A stretch of 64,000 nt of DNA from Danxiaibacter flavus (GTDB lineage Bacteria > Bacteroidota > Bacteroidia > Chitinophagales > Chitinophagaceae). Position numbers and translations under genes: made by a program. Positions 54,112 to 62,957 of the stretch are shown here, in pieces. Under the pieces are notes generated by a model that saw nothing but the letters and a program-made list of their open reading frames with translations, did not search any database and was not told the origin of the DNA. The first letter of the stretch is position 1. Each line of letters starts with the position of its first letter. The stretch lies in NCBI RefSeq assembly GCF_041060425.1, contig NZ_JAULBC010000001.1, positions 1 through 64,000 of the forward strand. The letters run 5' to 3'.

Positions 54112-54891
54112 GTGCAAACAACATCTACCTTAAACATAACTTTCCTTGGAACCGGCACAAGCAGTGGTGTGCCAATGATCGCATGCAGTTGCGAAGTTTG
54201 TACTTCGCCAGACAGTAAGGACAAAAGGCTGCGTTCCTCCATCCTGGTTGAATCTCCGAAAACGACACTCGTGATTGACACTACTCCGGATTTTCGTCAG
54301 CAGATGTTACGCATCAACAACAAAAAACTGGACGCAGTAGTATTCACACATCCTCATAAAGATCATATTGCCGGCCTGGATGATGTACGGGCATACAACT
54401 ATTTTCAGCAAAAAGAAATGGATGTATATGCCAATGCACTAACGGAAGAGTCGTTAAAACGCGAATTTGCATATGCTTTTTCTGATAAGCGTTATCCCGG
54501 TGTACCGGAATTAAATCTGATCACTATTGATGAGACCGCATTTAATGTTGGCGAGATAACCCTACAACCTGTTACAGTCTGGCATCACAAAATGCCTGTG
54601 TTCGGTTTTCGTTTTGAGAAGTTTACTTATATAACTGATGCCAATAGGATAGATGATGTAGAAAAAGAAAAAATTAAAGGATCTGAGGTGCTGATCATTA
54701 ACGCGTTGAGACATCAGCAACATATTTCGCATTTTACATTGAGTGAAGCTATACAACTTGTGGATGAGCTAGAAATAAAGCAGGCGTATATAACACATAT
54801 CAGTCATCAATTGGGCAAGCATGAAGAGGTAAGCAGGGATCTGCCTCCACACATTCATCTTGCTTATGATGGATTGAAACTGGCGGTATAG
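54112..54891 (+). CDS. Metallo-beta-lactamase-fold hydrolase (PhnP-like)
   Basis: The 259-residue protein begins at a GTG (54112). It starts FLGTGTSSGVP with the Cys pair ACSCEVC, like PhnP and related phosphodiesterases. The metal motif HPHKDH has His80, His82, Asp84 and His85; later ligands are WHHK, TDAN and the C-terminal THISHQ. It probably hydrolyses a cyclic phosphate or phosphodiester; the substrate is unknown. Confidence 0.87.
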   Translation: MQTTSTLNITFLGTGTSSGVPMIACSCEVCTSPDSKDKRLRSSILVESPKTTLVIDTTPDFRQQMLRINNKKLDAVVFTHPHKDHIAGLDDVRAYNYFQQKEMDVYANALTEESLKREFAYAFSDKRYPGVPELNLITIDETAFNVGEITLQPVTVWHHKMPVFGFRFEKFTYITDANRIDDVEKEKIKGSEVLIINALRHQQHISHFTLSEAIQLVDELEIKQAYITHISHQLGKHEEVSRDLPPHIHLAYDGLKLAV

Positions 54892-54932
54892 CCGCATCTG
54901 CGAAATTCAACCCGGTAATAAACCCAATAAAT

Positions 54933-55640
54933 ATGAACCCCGTTAACTGGAAAGATTATCTTTCTTTCTCCAAAAAAGAGCGTATTGCAGTGTTTGTCCT
55001 GCTAGCACTGATTTTCTTACTGATTATAATTCCGCATCTTCTTCGGGACACCAAAGAGCAAATCGTTATCGAAGAACTCTCTGCGAACGACAGTTTAAAT
55101 GTAGCCCAGGAATTTCCGAAGTCCATTACCAACGATGGTTACGACAGTGCCGGTTCAGCGCAGCACGAAGAAGCAAAAAACTTTTCTGTTTTCTATTTTG
55201 ATCCGAATGCTCTTGAAGAAGCAGGTTGGCGAAAACTGGGAGTGAATGAGAAAACGATCAGCACAATTTTACATTATCGTCTTAAGGGCGGAAGGTTTAG
55301 AAAGGCCGGGGATTTGAAGAAAATATACGGTCTGTCAGCAAAAGATGCAGAACGGCTGGTGCCATATGTGCAGATCTCCGATGAAGTTTCTGTTAAACCT
55401 GCTGATAAGAAAAATGAAGTTTCAAAAGTTGGTGCCAGGAAATTGCTTGTCATCAATGTCAACTCCGCCACAGCCGGAGATCTGAAAACATTGCCAGGCA
55501 TTGGAGATGTGCTGAGCGAGCGAATAATACGCTTTCGCAATAAGCTGGGACACTTCAGTTCTATTGACGAGGTAGGCAAAACATATGGCTTGCCGGATTC
55601 GACCTTCCAAAAAATAAAGCCATATTTAGTTTTGGAGTGA
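54933..55640 (+). CDS. Membrane-anchored helix-hairpin-helix (ComEA-like) protein
   Basis: The 235-residue protein has one N-terminal transmembrane helix (VFVLLALIFLLIIIPHLL, ~20-37) and an external linker. Two HhH-type domains follow: one around 95-150 (LGVNEKTISTILHYRLKGG) and a ComEA-like one at 175-235 with LPGIGDVLSERI (PGIG at 188-191). ComEA proteins bind DNA in the envelope during uptake, but in Bacteroidota a transformation role is not proven. It lies 41 bp after the MBL gene. Confidence 0.85.
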   Translation: MNPVNWKDYLSFSKKERIAVFVLLALIFLLIIIPHLLRDTKEQIVIEELSANDSLNVAQEFPKSITNDGYDSAGSAQHEEAKNFSVFYFDPNALEEAGWRKLGVNEKTISTILHYRLKGGRFRKAGDLKKIYGLSAKDAERLVPYVQISDEVSVKPADKKNEVSKVGARKLLVINVNSATAGDLKTLPGIGDVLSERIIRFRNKLGHFSSIDEVGKTYGLPDSTFQKIKPYLVLE

Positions 55641-55687
55641 TTTTTATGGTATGATTTTACTAGATTTATGCTAACAAATGTTAGCGT

Positions 55688-56827
55688 ATGGATTTCACCT
55701 TAAGCGAGCTGACCAGCCAGGTAGCAGAAACAGCAAGACAATTTGCACAACGCAAGATCAAGCCACATGTAATGGAGTGGGACGAGCAGCAGATTTTTCC
55801 TGTAGAACTTTTTAAGGAAGCCGGCAAACTCGGTCTTATGGGCGTACTTGTGCCCGAACGCTATGGCGGTTCCGGGCTGTCTTATTTTGAGTATAAGGTC
55901 ATTATCGAAGAGATTGCCAGGGTTTGTGGATCAATCGGGTTAAGCATTGCTGCACACAATTCTCTTTGCACCAATCATATTCTCACTTTCGGATGTGAAG
56001 ATCTTAGAATGAAGTTCCTGCCTAAGCTAGCTTCCGGCGAGCATATTGGCGCCTGGGGATTAACGGAAGCCGTGACCGGAAGCGACGCTGCAAATATGCA
56101 AACAACAGCAACCAGGGATGGTAAGTATTGGATATTGAATGGAACCAAGTGCTGGATCACGCATGGTAAATCAGCAGATATTGCTGTAGTGATCGCAAGA
56201 ACCGGGGAACCGAATTCGAGAAACAACAGCACTGCATTTATTGTAGAAAGAGGAACGCCGGGATTTTCTGCCGGAAAAAAAGAAAATAAACTTGGCATGC
56301 GCGCCAGTGAAACAACGGAAATGATCTTTGATAATTGCCGCATTCCGGATGATAACCGCATGGGTGAAGTGGGAGATGGCTTTAAACAGGCATTAACCAT
56401 ACTGGACGGCGGAAGGATCTCAATAGCTTGCCTGGCACTCGGTATTGCAAAAGGAGCCTATGATGCCGCCCTGCAATATTCTAAAGAACGACACCAGTTC
56501 GGACAGCCAATTTCGAATTTTCAGGGAATCAGTTTCAAGCTTGCCGATATGGCTACAGAGATCACAGCCGCTGAGTTATTAATCCTGCAGGCTTGTGACG
56601 GCAAAGTTCGAGGAGCCAATATTACCCGTCAGTCAGCAATGGCGAAATATTATGCTTCTGAAGTCGCCGTAAAAGTAGCAACCGATGCAGTACAGATCTT
56701 CGGCGGATATGGTTATACGAAAGATTTTCCCGTAGAAAAATTTTATCGCGATGCAAAACTCTGCACCATTGGAGAAGGCACTTCGGAAATACAGAAGATT
56801 GTGATTGCGAGAGAGGTGTTGAAGTAG
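55688..56827 (+). CDS. Acyl-CoA dehydrogenase
   Basis: The 379-residue protein is full length. FAD-binding motifs are WGLTEAVTGSDAANMQT and WITHGKSADIAVV; the C-terminal domain has QIFGGYGYTKDFPVEKFYRDAK and IGEGTSEIQ, with the region of the catalytic Glu. It carries out the first oxidation of fatty-acid or branched-chain acyl-CoA degradation, passing electrons to ETF. It is separated from the next gene by an 859-bp repeat region. Confidence 0.93.
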   Translation: MDFTLSELTSQVAETARQFAQRKIKPHVMEWDEQQIFPVELFKEAGKLGLMGVLVPERYGGSGLSYFEYKVIIEEIARVCGSIGLSIAAHNSLCTNHILTFGCEDLRMKFLPKLASGEHIGAWGLTEAVTGSDAANMQTTATRDGKYWILNGTKCWITHGKSADIAVVIARTGEPNSRNNSTAFIVERGTPGFSAGKKENKLGMRASETTEMIFDNCRIPDDNRMGEVGDGFKQALTILDGGRISIACLALGIAKGAYDAALQYSKERHQFGQPISNFQGISFKLADMATEITAAELLILQACDGKVRGANITRQSAMAKYYASEVAVKVATDAVQIFGGYGYTKDFPVEKFYRDAKLCTIGEGTSEIQKIVIAREVLK

Positions 56828-57193
56828 TGAATAGTGAATGGTGAAAGGTGAAAGGTGCCGCAGGTTGTTTTTTTTGAACAGGCCTTTGGTAAAGTGCGAA
56901 TGTAGAAGTACGAAGTACGTTAAGTGAGTCAACATATCGCTTGCGCCAAGGTTCTCATTCGCCGTGGTTCGTGTCTTACGAATCTCAGGTACAATAAATG
57001 GTTCGTGAGACACGAACCACGGCTTCGCAAATACTTTTCAGTTCTCTCAAAGCCCTGAAGGGCGGCAGGCATTAGCGCAGGGCAACGCCCTGTGAAAAAT
57101 AAACCATGCGATCGTTCGCCATGGTTCGTGTCTCACGAACCACAAGTGTATTAAAACCCGAAACAAATTTTATCGAAACAATTTTTAATCTCT

Positions 57194-57434
57194 ATGCCTA
57201 AGCACACAAAAACACATCAGATAACACTAATTGCTGAAAAGGGTGATGATGCTTTATGGGGGCGTATTAAATATGACGATGACCTGATTGTTGTTATCGG
57301 TGAAACCACTGGGGGAACTTAAGCGTAAAATCGAAAAGACACTTGTAGATCTGCATGGATTTCTGCCGGCAAACTATCGGAGGTTCAATTTACAGTCGTT
57401 TCGAATAACCACAAAGGCTGCACCTAATCTTTAG
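57194..57434 (+). pseudogene. Frameshifted HicB-like antitoxin ORF
   Basis: The ATG at 57194 opens a frame with ITLIAEKGDDALWGRIKYDD and LIVVIGET, which stops at 57320. Removing one base near 57308 joins it to LGELKRKIEKTLVDLHGF, ending at 57434 and giving about 80 residues. The joined sequence resembles HicB-type antitoxins. No HicA toxin is adjacent. It may be a decayed gene or a sequencing error, and sits inside the GTGAAWG element. Confidence 0.45.
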
Positions 57435-57685
57435 ATTAATCACAGCCTTTGTTATAAAAAGTATCAGATGAAGTTAATGATGTCGAGTTTAATCAACCAC
57501 TTCCACCTTTCACTATTGACTATTCACTTTTCACGTCTTCCAACGGATAGCATTAACAACAAAGGCTGCAACTAATCTTCTGATTAATTACAGCCCTTGA
57601 TATAAAAAGTATCAGATGAAATTAATGATGTTGAGTTTTAATCAACCAGTTCCACCTTTCACTATTGACCATTCACTTTTCACCA
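57413..57685. repeat. 148-bp direct duplication with hairpin
   Basis: AAAGGCTG...CAGCCTTT hairpins lie at 57413-57450 and 57561-57598, each followed by ATAAAAAGTATCAGATGAA and then a CACCTTTCACTATTGAC heptad arm. The offset is 148 bp. Each hairpin could serve as a weak terminator for either flanking gene. Confidence 0.85.
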
Positions 57686-57686
57686 T

Positions 57687-58346
57687 CTAATAGCTCGCAC
57701 ATTCCTTCATCTCCTTCTCCGTATAAGCAAAACCATATTGCTTCAACACATCGTCAGGAACACCGTTCCATTTGTTAGGAACGTTACCCATATAGCCAAC
57801 ATCTTTTACACCAATTTCAGAAGTGTAGAAGCCGGTTGCTGTCAGGTTGCGCATCAGGTTAAAGAAGCTTACACCCTGGCTCATTTCAGGTTTTGCTTTT
57901 TTAGGATAAGCTATCTGATCAACCATTTCAATTTGTTGCTGTTTGCTGCAATCTTTGAACGGTTTGCCGTAATTGTTAAGGCACTGCAGATCAAGCCAAC
58001 GTAACCCTCCGCGCATGGGTATCTGGTGCTCCGGCATATCCTTTACAATAAACTCAATGAATTCAGGAACTTTTGCATCACTGGCGCTTCCGCTAACAGC
58101 ATCTTTGGGAATGATGATGTCGCCAAGAATAGTAATGGTTGCCATTTCGTCTGCAGTAAAGAAGGTTTTCTGAGCCATTACACTTTTGTAATGCTCTTCT
58201 TCTTCAGCCATACGATTAATGTCGCTCGTTGGCGGTTTGGTGGCAGCGTCTTCAAGTTTTTTATCTCCTGTTTTGCAGGATTCTATTATTACACCGGTAG
58301 ATACGGTACCTACAACAAGTGCTTTGAGTGTTTTTCTACGGTCCAT
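57687..58346 (-). CDS. Gluconate 2-dehydrogenase subunit 3-like protein
   Basis: The 219-residue protein has a Tat-like N-terminus (DRRKTLKALVVGTV) with a Cys at ~24 that may be lipidated. The family core is FFTADEMATITILGDIIIPKD, VPEFIEFIVKDM and RGGLRWLD. Such proteins are small partners of GMC-type flavin dehydrogenases and are needed for their export or electron transfer. It lies 82 bp downstream of the GMC gene, on the same strand. Confidence 0.88.
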   Translation of the reverse strand: MDRRKTLKALVVGTVSTGVIIESCKTGDKKLEDAATKPPTSDINRMAEEEEHYKSVMAQKTFFTADEMATITILGDIIIPKDAVSGSASDAKVPEFIEFIVKDMPEHQIPMRGGLRWLDLQCLNNYGKPFKDCSKQQQIEMVDQIAYPKKAKPEMSQGVSFFNLMRNLTATGFYTSEIGVKDVGYMGNVPNKWNGVPDDVLKQYGFAYTEKEMKECASY

Positions 58347-58428
58347 AATTTTATTTTAAATTATGATTAGCAATAATTTAGTACGACTATTCAACTAAAA
58401 CCATTTTGCAAATAGTCTTTAAAAAAAA

Positions 58429-60168
58429 TTACAGGTTTTGTTTTTTCAATTCGTCAACAATGTACTCGCTTGCTCTCATGGACATTGCAAGAATGGTCCA
58501 TGTCATGTTCTTGTCCGCCATTGATGTAAATGCGCCACCATCCACGCAGAACAGGTTCTTAACATCATGCGCCTGGTTGTATTTATTTAAAACAGATTTT
58601 TTAGGATCTGTACCCATACGCACTGTTCCTGCTTCGTGAATGATCTCTCCGGGATTATGTAACCCGTAATTGTTCTGAGGACCATCATCACCTCCCCAGG
58701 TGATCACAGCGCCCATTGCATGAAGAATTTCAGCGAAAGTTTCTTTCATGTGTTTGGCCTGCTTGATCTCGTGGTCAGTCCAGTTTACGTTAAAGCGCAG
58801 TACAGGAATACCGAACTTATCAACAACATTAGGATCCAGTTCGCAATAGTTACTTTCAAGTGCCAATGCTTCACCACGGCCGGCCATACCAACGTGTGAA
58901 CCAAAGAAGTAGCGATAATCTTCTTTCAATGAAGCGCCATATCCCCCTGCTTCTTTTTGTTGGCCCTTAATTTTATAAGCACCATTCAGTTTTTCAATAC
59001 CCCAGTTAAATCCATATAAAGGCATACCAAAACCTCCACCGTATTCAATATGGTAACCGCGTGCAAAATCCAGTTTTTTATTATCAAGCCACCATGGCGT
59101 ATAAACGTGCATGCCGCCAACACCATCTTCATTATAACGCTTACGGTCAAACAGTTCAGGAATAATGCCACCCATGTCGGCCCCTGTTGAATCATGCAAA
59201 TAACGGCCAACAACCTTATTGGGGTTTGCAATGCCGTTAGGATGACGTGTAGATTTCGAGTTGAGCATGATGCGTGCACTTTCGCAAGCGCTCGCAGCAA
59301 GGATTACAATGCGTCCCTCAACCTGGTATTCCATCATATCATTTTTGTTGATGTAAGAAACACCGGTGGCAAGACCTTCTTTGTTGGTAGTAACCTCTCT
59401 CACCATCGCATTCGTGATCAGGTCGATGTTACTGGTTTTCATGCCAGGAATAACCAGTGCAGAAGAAGAAGAGAAATCCGCATAGGCCTTACAGCTGCGT
59501 CCGCATTGTGCGCAGTAGAAACATTCGCCACGCTCGTCATTGATCTTTTTTGTAAGGATTGACAAGCGTGAAGGGATTACAGGGATACCAATGCTGGTTC
59601 CTGCTTTCTTAATGAAAAGCTCATGCAGACGAGGTTTGGGGGGAGGAAGAAAATATCCATCCGGATCGTTAGGTAAACCTTCATTTGTACCAAAAACACC
59701 CAGTAACTTATCTATTTTGTCATAATAAGGCTTCATGTCTTCATAACCAATTGGCCAGTCATCACCTAAGCCATCAATACTTGCGCGCTTGAAATCTTTT
59801 GGGCCAAAACGAAGCGAAATTCTTCCCCAATGATTTGTACGCCCGCCGAGCATACGCGCTCTCCACCATTGCCACGGTGTTTTGCCGCCTTGCGTATAAG
59901 GTTCGCCGTCAATTTCCCAACCCCAGTAGCAACCATCGAAATCGCCGAAAGGACGATATTTTGTACTGGCGCCACGCCTGGGTGATTCCCATGGGTTTCT
60001 GAGTTGTAAAGAATCTTTTTTCGGATCAAACATTGGTCCTGCTTCCAACAGACAAACTTTTAAACCGGCTTTTGCCAGCACATACGAAGCCATGCCGCCA
60101 CCTGCGCCAGAGCCTACAATGATGGCATCATACTTTTTTGATTGTTTTTTGATTTGAAGATCTCCCAT
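58429..60168 (-). CDS. GMC-family FAD-dependent oxidoreductase
   Basis: The 579-residue protein has an N-terminal FAD-binding motif (AIIVGSGAGGGMASYVLAKAG) and the C-terminal GMC segment (NLFCVDGGAFTSMADKNMTW). A Cys cluster GECFYCAQCGRSC near residue 215 is an unusual feature shared with bacterial gluconate and sugar dehydrogenases of this group. With the subunit 3 partner it probably oxidises a sugar or sugar acid in the periplasm. It is divergent from the FGGY kinase. Confidence 0.9.
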   Translation of the reverse strand: MGDLQIKKQSKKYDAIIVGSGAGGGMASYVLAKAGLKVCLLEAGPMFDPKKDSLQLRNPWESPRRGASTKYRPFGDFDGCYWGWEIDGEPYTQGGKTPWQWWRARMLGGRTNHWGRISLRFGPKDFKRASIDGLGDDWPIGYEDMKPYYDKIDKLLGVFGTNEGLPNDPDGYFLPPPKPRLHELFIKKAGTSIGIPVIPSRLSILTKKINDERGECFYCAQCGRSCKAYADFSSSSALVIPGMKTSNIDLITNAMVREVTTNKEGLATGVSYINKNDMMEYQVEGRIVILAASACESARIMLNSKSTRHPNGIANPNKVVGRYLHDSTGADMGGIIPELFDRKRYNEDGVGGMHVYTPWWLDNKKLDFARGYHIEYGGGFGMPLYGFNWGIEKLNGAYKIKGQQKEAGGYGASLKEDYRYFFGSHVGMAGRGEALALESNYCELDPNVVDKFGIPVLRFNVNWTDHEIKQAKHMKETFAEILHAMGAVITWGGDDGPQNNYGLHNPGEIIHEAGTVRMGTDPKKSVLNKYNQAHDVKNLFCVDGGAFTSMADKNMTWTILAMSMRASEYIVDELKKQNL

Positions 60169-60278
60169 ACAATTTGGTGTTGTTCGTTAGAGGGGTAAAT
60201 TTAAAGAAGCCATGAATGTATGATTTTATGGTGAATGATAAATGCATTTTCTATTTTCGAATTAATATTTCGACAAAC

Positions 60279-61775
60279 ATGCAGCATATTCTGGCTATCG
60301 ATATTGGAACTACACATTGCAAGGCAATCATCACCGACATAAAGGGGGCTATCGTTAGTGCATCTCAAAGGCCTTGTGTTTCAATCACAACGCTTCCCGG
60401 CCAACATGAGCAGGATCCTGTTTTGATGTTTGATAACGTAGCAGGGCTTATGCAGGAAGCGTTCTCATCACTAAAAAATAAATCGTTAACATGCGTTAGT
60501 TTTAGCTGTGCTATGCACGGGTTGATGGCAGTTGATGCTGACGGTATACCCTTGACGAACATAATCACATGGGCCGATACACGCAGCAATCAGTATGCAG
60601 AACAATTACTTGCAAACAATAACGCATTTGAAATTTATCGTGACACCGGTACGCCTATTCATGCTATGTCGCCACTTTGTAAAATAATGTGGCTGAAAAA
60701 TGAACATGCAGAGGTTTTTAACAAAACGCATAAGTTCATCTCTTTCAAGGAGTATATTTTTTACCAGCTTTTCGGGAAGTTCATTATTGATTATTCACTG
60801 GCATCTGCGACCGGATTATTTAATATTCGCGAGAAGAAATGGAATGAGACTTCACTTTCGTATGCTGGTATTAGTTCTGCGCAGCTTTCTAGTCCGGTAC
60901 AAGTTACTCATACGGAAAAAAGTATGCTGCCTGAAATGGTGGAAAAGCTCGGCATTAATAACGGAACCCCCTTTGTGATAGGAGGGAGTGATGGGTGCCT
61001 CGCCAATCTCGGTTGTGGTGCAATTCATCCGAATGAGCTGGCGCTTACTATTGGTACCAGTGGAGCAATCCGGTTAGTTACACCTACTCCGTATACGTTT
61101 GAAATAAATACTGTTTTTAATTATTTGCTTACAGATAAACTCTACGTTGTTGGTGGCCCGACAAACAATGGGGGGAATGTGCTTCAATGGTTTATTGAAC
61201 ATGTAATGAAAAAGAAGCCTGATTCGGGTAGCTTTGATGAAGTGCTGGCGCTGGCTGCGGGAGTTTCCGCAGGAGCAGACGGTTTGTTATTTCTACCATA
61301 TCTGTATGGCGAAAGAGCGCCCATATGGAACGCTACCGCAAGAGGCTGTTTTATCGGGCTGAATGCATCGCATACAATTGAGCACATGGCAAGAGCTGTA
61401 GTGGAGGGGATTTGCCTGGGGTTGTTTGATATATTTAATTCCATGCAGGGCCTGAAAGAGAGTGTGGATGTGATTTATGCAAGTGGTGGCTTTACACGTT
61501 CCACCTTTTGGTTACAGATGATTGCCGATGTGTTCGGCAAAAGAGTTGTGTTAAATGATGTTGCTGATGCCTCTGCCATGGGAGCTGCAATGGTTGGTAT
61601 GGTTTCGGCCGGTATTTTAAAAGACGTTGAAGAAGGAAAAGCGATGGTTAAAGAGGGTGAAGTGTACATGGCTGATCCCTGCAAGCATAAAAAATATCTT
61701 AAAGCGTACGCGATCTATCATCGTTTATATAACAAACTGAAAACTGAAATGGAAGCGTTAAATGATGCTGATTAA
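60279..61775 (+). CDS. FGGY-family carbohydrate kinase (gluconokinase-like)
   Basis: The protein is 498 residues from the ATG at 60279 (MQHILAIDIGTTHCKAI). The upstream ATG at 60216 is rejected, since the nucleotide-binding motif should lie at the N-terminus. FGGY features are SCAMHGLMAVD, ITWADTRS, GGSDGCLANLG and the C-terminal ASGGFTRSTFW. It is divergent from the GMC oxidoreductase; gluconate made outside could be phosphorylated by this enzyme, but xylulokinase-like substrates are also possible. Confidence 0.88.
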   Translation: MQHILAIDIGTTHCKAIITDIKGAIVSASQRPCVSITTLPGQHEQDPVLMFDNVAGLMQEAFSSLKNKSLTCVSFSCAMHGLMAVDADGIPLTNIITWADTRSNQYAEQLLANNNAFEIYRDTGTPIHAMSPLCKIMWLKNEHAEVFNKTHKFISFKEYIFYQLFGKFIIDYSLASATGLFNIREKKWNETSLSYAGISSAQLSSPVQVTHTEKSMLPEMVEKLGINNGTPFVIGGSDGCLANLGCGAIHPNELALTIGTSGAIRLVTPTPYTFEINTVFNYLLTDKLYVVGGPTNNGGNVLQWFIEHVMKKKPDSGSFDEVLALAAGVSAGADGLLFLPYLYGERAPIWNATARGCFIGLNASHTIEHMARAVVEGICLGLFDIFNSMQGLKESVDVIYASGGFTRSTFWLQMIADVFGKRVVLNDVADASAMGAAMVGMVSAGILKDVEEGKAMVKEGEVYMADPCKHKKYLKAYAIYHRLYNKLKTEMEALNDAD

Positions 61776-61839
61776 GTGAATTCAAAAAGATCGGAATACA
61801 AACTGCATTTGTTCCTATGATTGAACAATTAATGAGCGC

Positions 61840-62796
61840 TTAAACGAGGCTTGTTAATGCTTTTTTCCTGTCGAGAAACTCATTCCAGATTTCTTCTATG
61901 ATTTCTTTCGCAGGTTTTATGTCTTTAATCATGGAGCTAACCTGGCCAATTTCCAGCTCACCCTCTTCTAATTCGCCTTCAAACATTCCTTTTTTTGCAC
62001 GCCCGCGTCCCAATAATTCTTTCAGGGAATCAGTATCGGCGCCGCTTAGTTCAGCAGCCCTCACTTGTTCAAAGAAATGATTTTTAAGGAGTCGCACAGG
62101 TACAATTTTTTTTAGGCTGAGCATCGTGTCTCCTTCTTCAGATGTGACTATTGCCTGTTTAAAATGCAGGTGAGAGGATGCTTCGCTGCTGCAGACAAAA
62201 CGTGTTCCTATCTGTACGCCTTCGGCTCCCAATGCCATTGCCGCAAACATTTGTCTGCCGGTTGCAATACCCCCGGCAGAGATAACCGGAATATTCACGG
62301 CGTCGCAAACTGCGGGAGTTAATATTATAGTAGTTGTTTCTTCTCTACCATTATGTCCGCCAGCTTCAAAGCCTTCCGCAACAACCGCGTCGCATCCGCA
62401 TGCTTCGGCCTTTTTAGCAAACTTGCTGCTGCTTACAACGTGTACAACGGTAATACCGCGTTCTTTAAAAAACGGTGTAAATGTTGCAGGATTCCCGGCC
62501 GAAGTGAACACTATTTTTACATCTTCCTCAATAATTACCTGTATGTGTTTCTCAACATCTGCATATAAAAGAGGCAGGTTAACACCGAAGGGTTTGTCTG
62601 TTGCATGTTTGCATTGCTGAATATGATGTCGCAGGACATCGGGGTACATACTTCCGCTGCCGATCAGCCCTAGTCCACCAGCATTACTAACCGCACTGGC
62701 AAGTTTCCATCCGCTGGCCCAAACCATGCCGGCCTGTATTATAGGCAGTTCAATATTAAATAGACGGGTAACCCGGTTGGAAAAAGGATAAACCAT
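61840..62796 (-). CDS. Nitronate monooxygenase/FabK-like (NPD family) flavoprotein
   Basis: The 318-residue TIM-barrel FMN enzyme has LPIIQAGMVWASGWKLA at the N-terminus, GFEAGGHNG for FMN phosphate binding and VISAGGIATGRQM with GAEGVQIGTRF. The family includes nitronate monooxygenases and enoyl-ACP reductase FabK. The C-terminus has EEGELEIGQVSSMI, common in nitronate monooxygenase annotations. The exact reaction is open. A heptad palindrome directly precedes its start. Confidence 0.85.
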   Translation of the reverse strand: MVYPFSNRVTRLFNIELPIIQAGMVWASGWKLASAVSNAGGLGLIGSGSMYPDVLRHHIQQCKHATDKPFGVNLPLLYADVEKHIQVIIEEDVKIVFTSAGNPATFTPFFKERGITVVHVVSSSKFAKKAEACGCDAVVAEGFEAGGHNGREETTTIILTPAVCDAVNIPVISAGGIATGRQMFAAMALGAEGVQIGTRFVCSSEASSHLHFKQAIVTSEEGDTMLSLKKIVPVRLLKNHFFEQVRAAELSGADTDSLKELLGRGRAKKGMFEGELEEGELEIGQVSSMIKDIKPAKEIIEEIWNEFLDRKKALTSLV

Positions 62797-62957
62797 GATG
62801 TATGTCTGATGTGATGATCTCTGATGTGTGGATCTAAAAGTCGATCAGAAAATTCGAGATTGTCAGCAGATTGGAATATCGGATACAATTTTGGTGATGC
62901 ACCTAAAGAAATCAGCGATCCTCAAATCTGAGATCAGCGATATTAGCCTGCTGACAG
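62797..62957. repeat. GATC-type palindrome between the NPD and yqgE-like genes
   Basis: The left arm (GATGATCTCTGATGTGTGG, about 62797-62834) and the inverse (AATCAGCGATCCTCAAATC..GAGATCAGCG, about 62909-62945) enclose a short core. The whole 161-bp spacer runs from one start codon to the next stop codon. It is the gene-free form of the element at 15051-15702. Confidence 0.75.

Larger units (their letters stand above)
56828..57685. repeat. GTGAAWG heptad element filling an 859-bp spacer
   Basis: The left arm (GTGAATAGTGAATGGTGAAA and on, 56828-56859) matches the inverse right arm (57652-57685) at about 27 of 31 positions. A second right-type arm lies at about 57502-57535. Inside are three GTTCGTG palindromes (56963-57021 as an inverted pair, 57122-57142), a CAGGGC-AAC-GCCCTG hairpin near 57078-57092 and a frameshifted small ORF. 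It runs from the acyl-CoA dehydrogenase stop to the next gene's stop. Confidence 0.8.
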
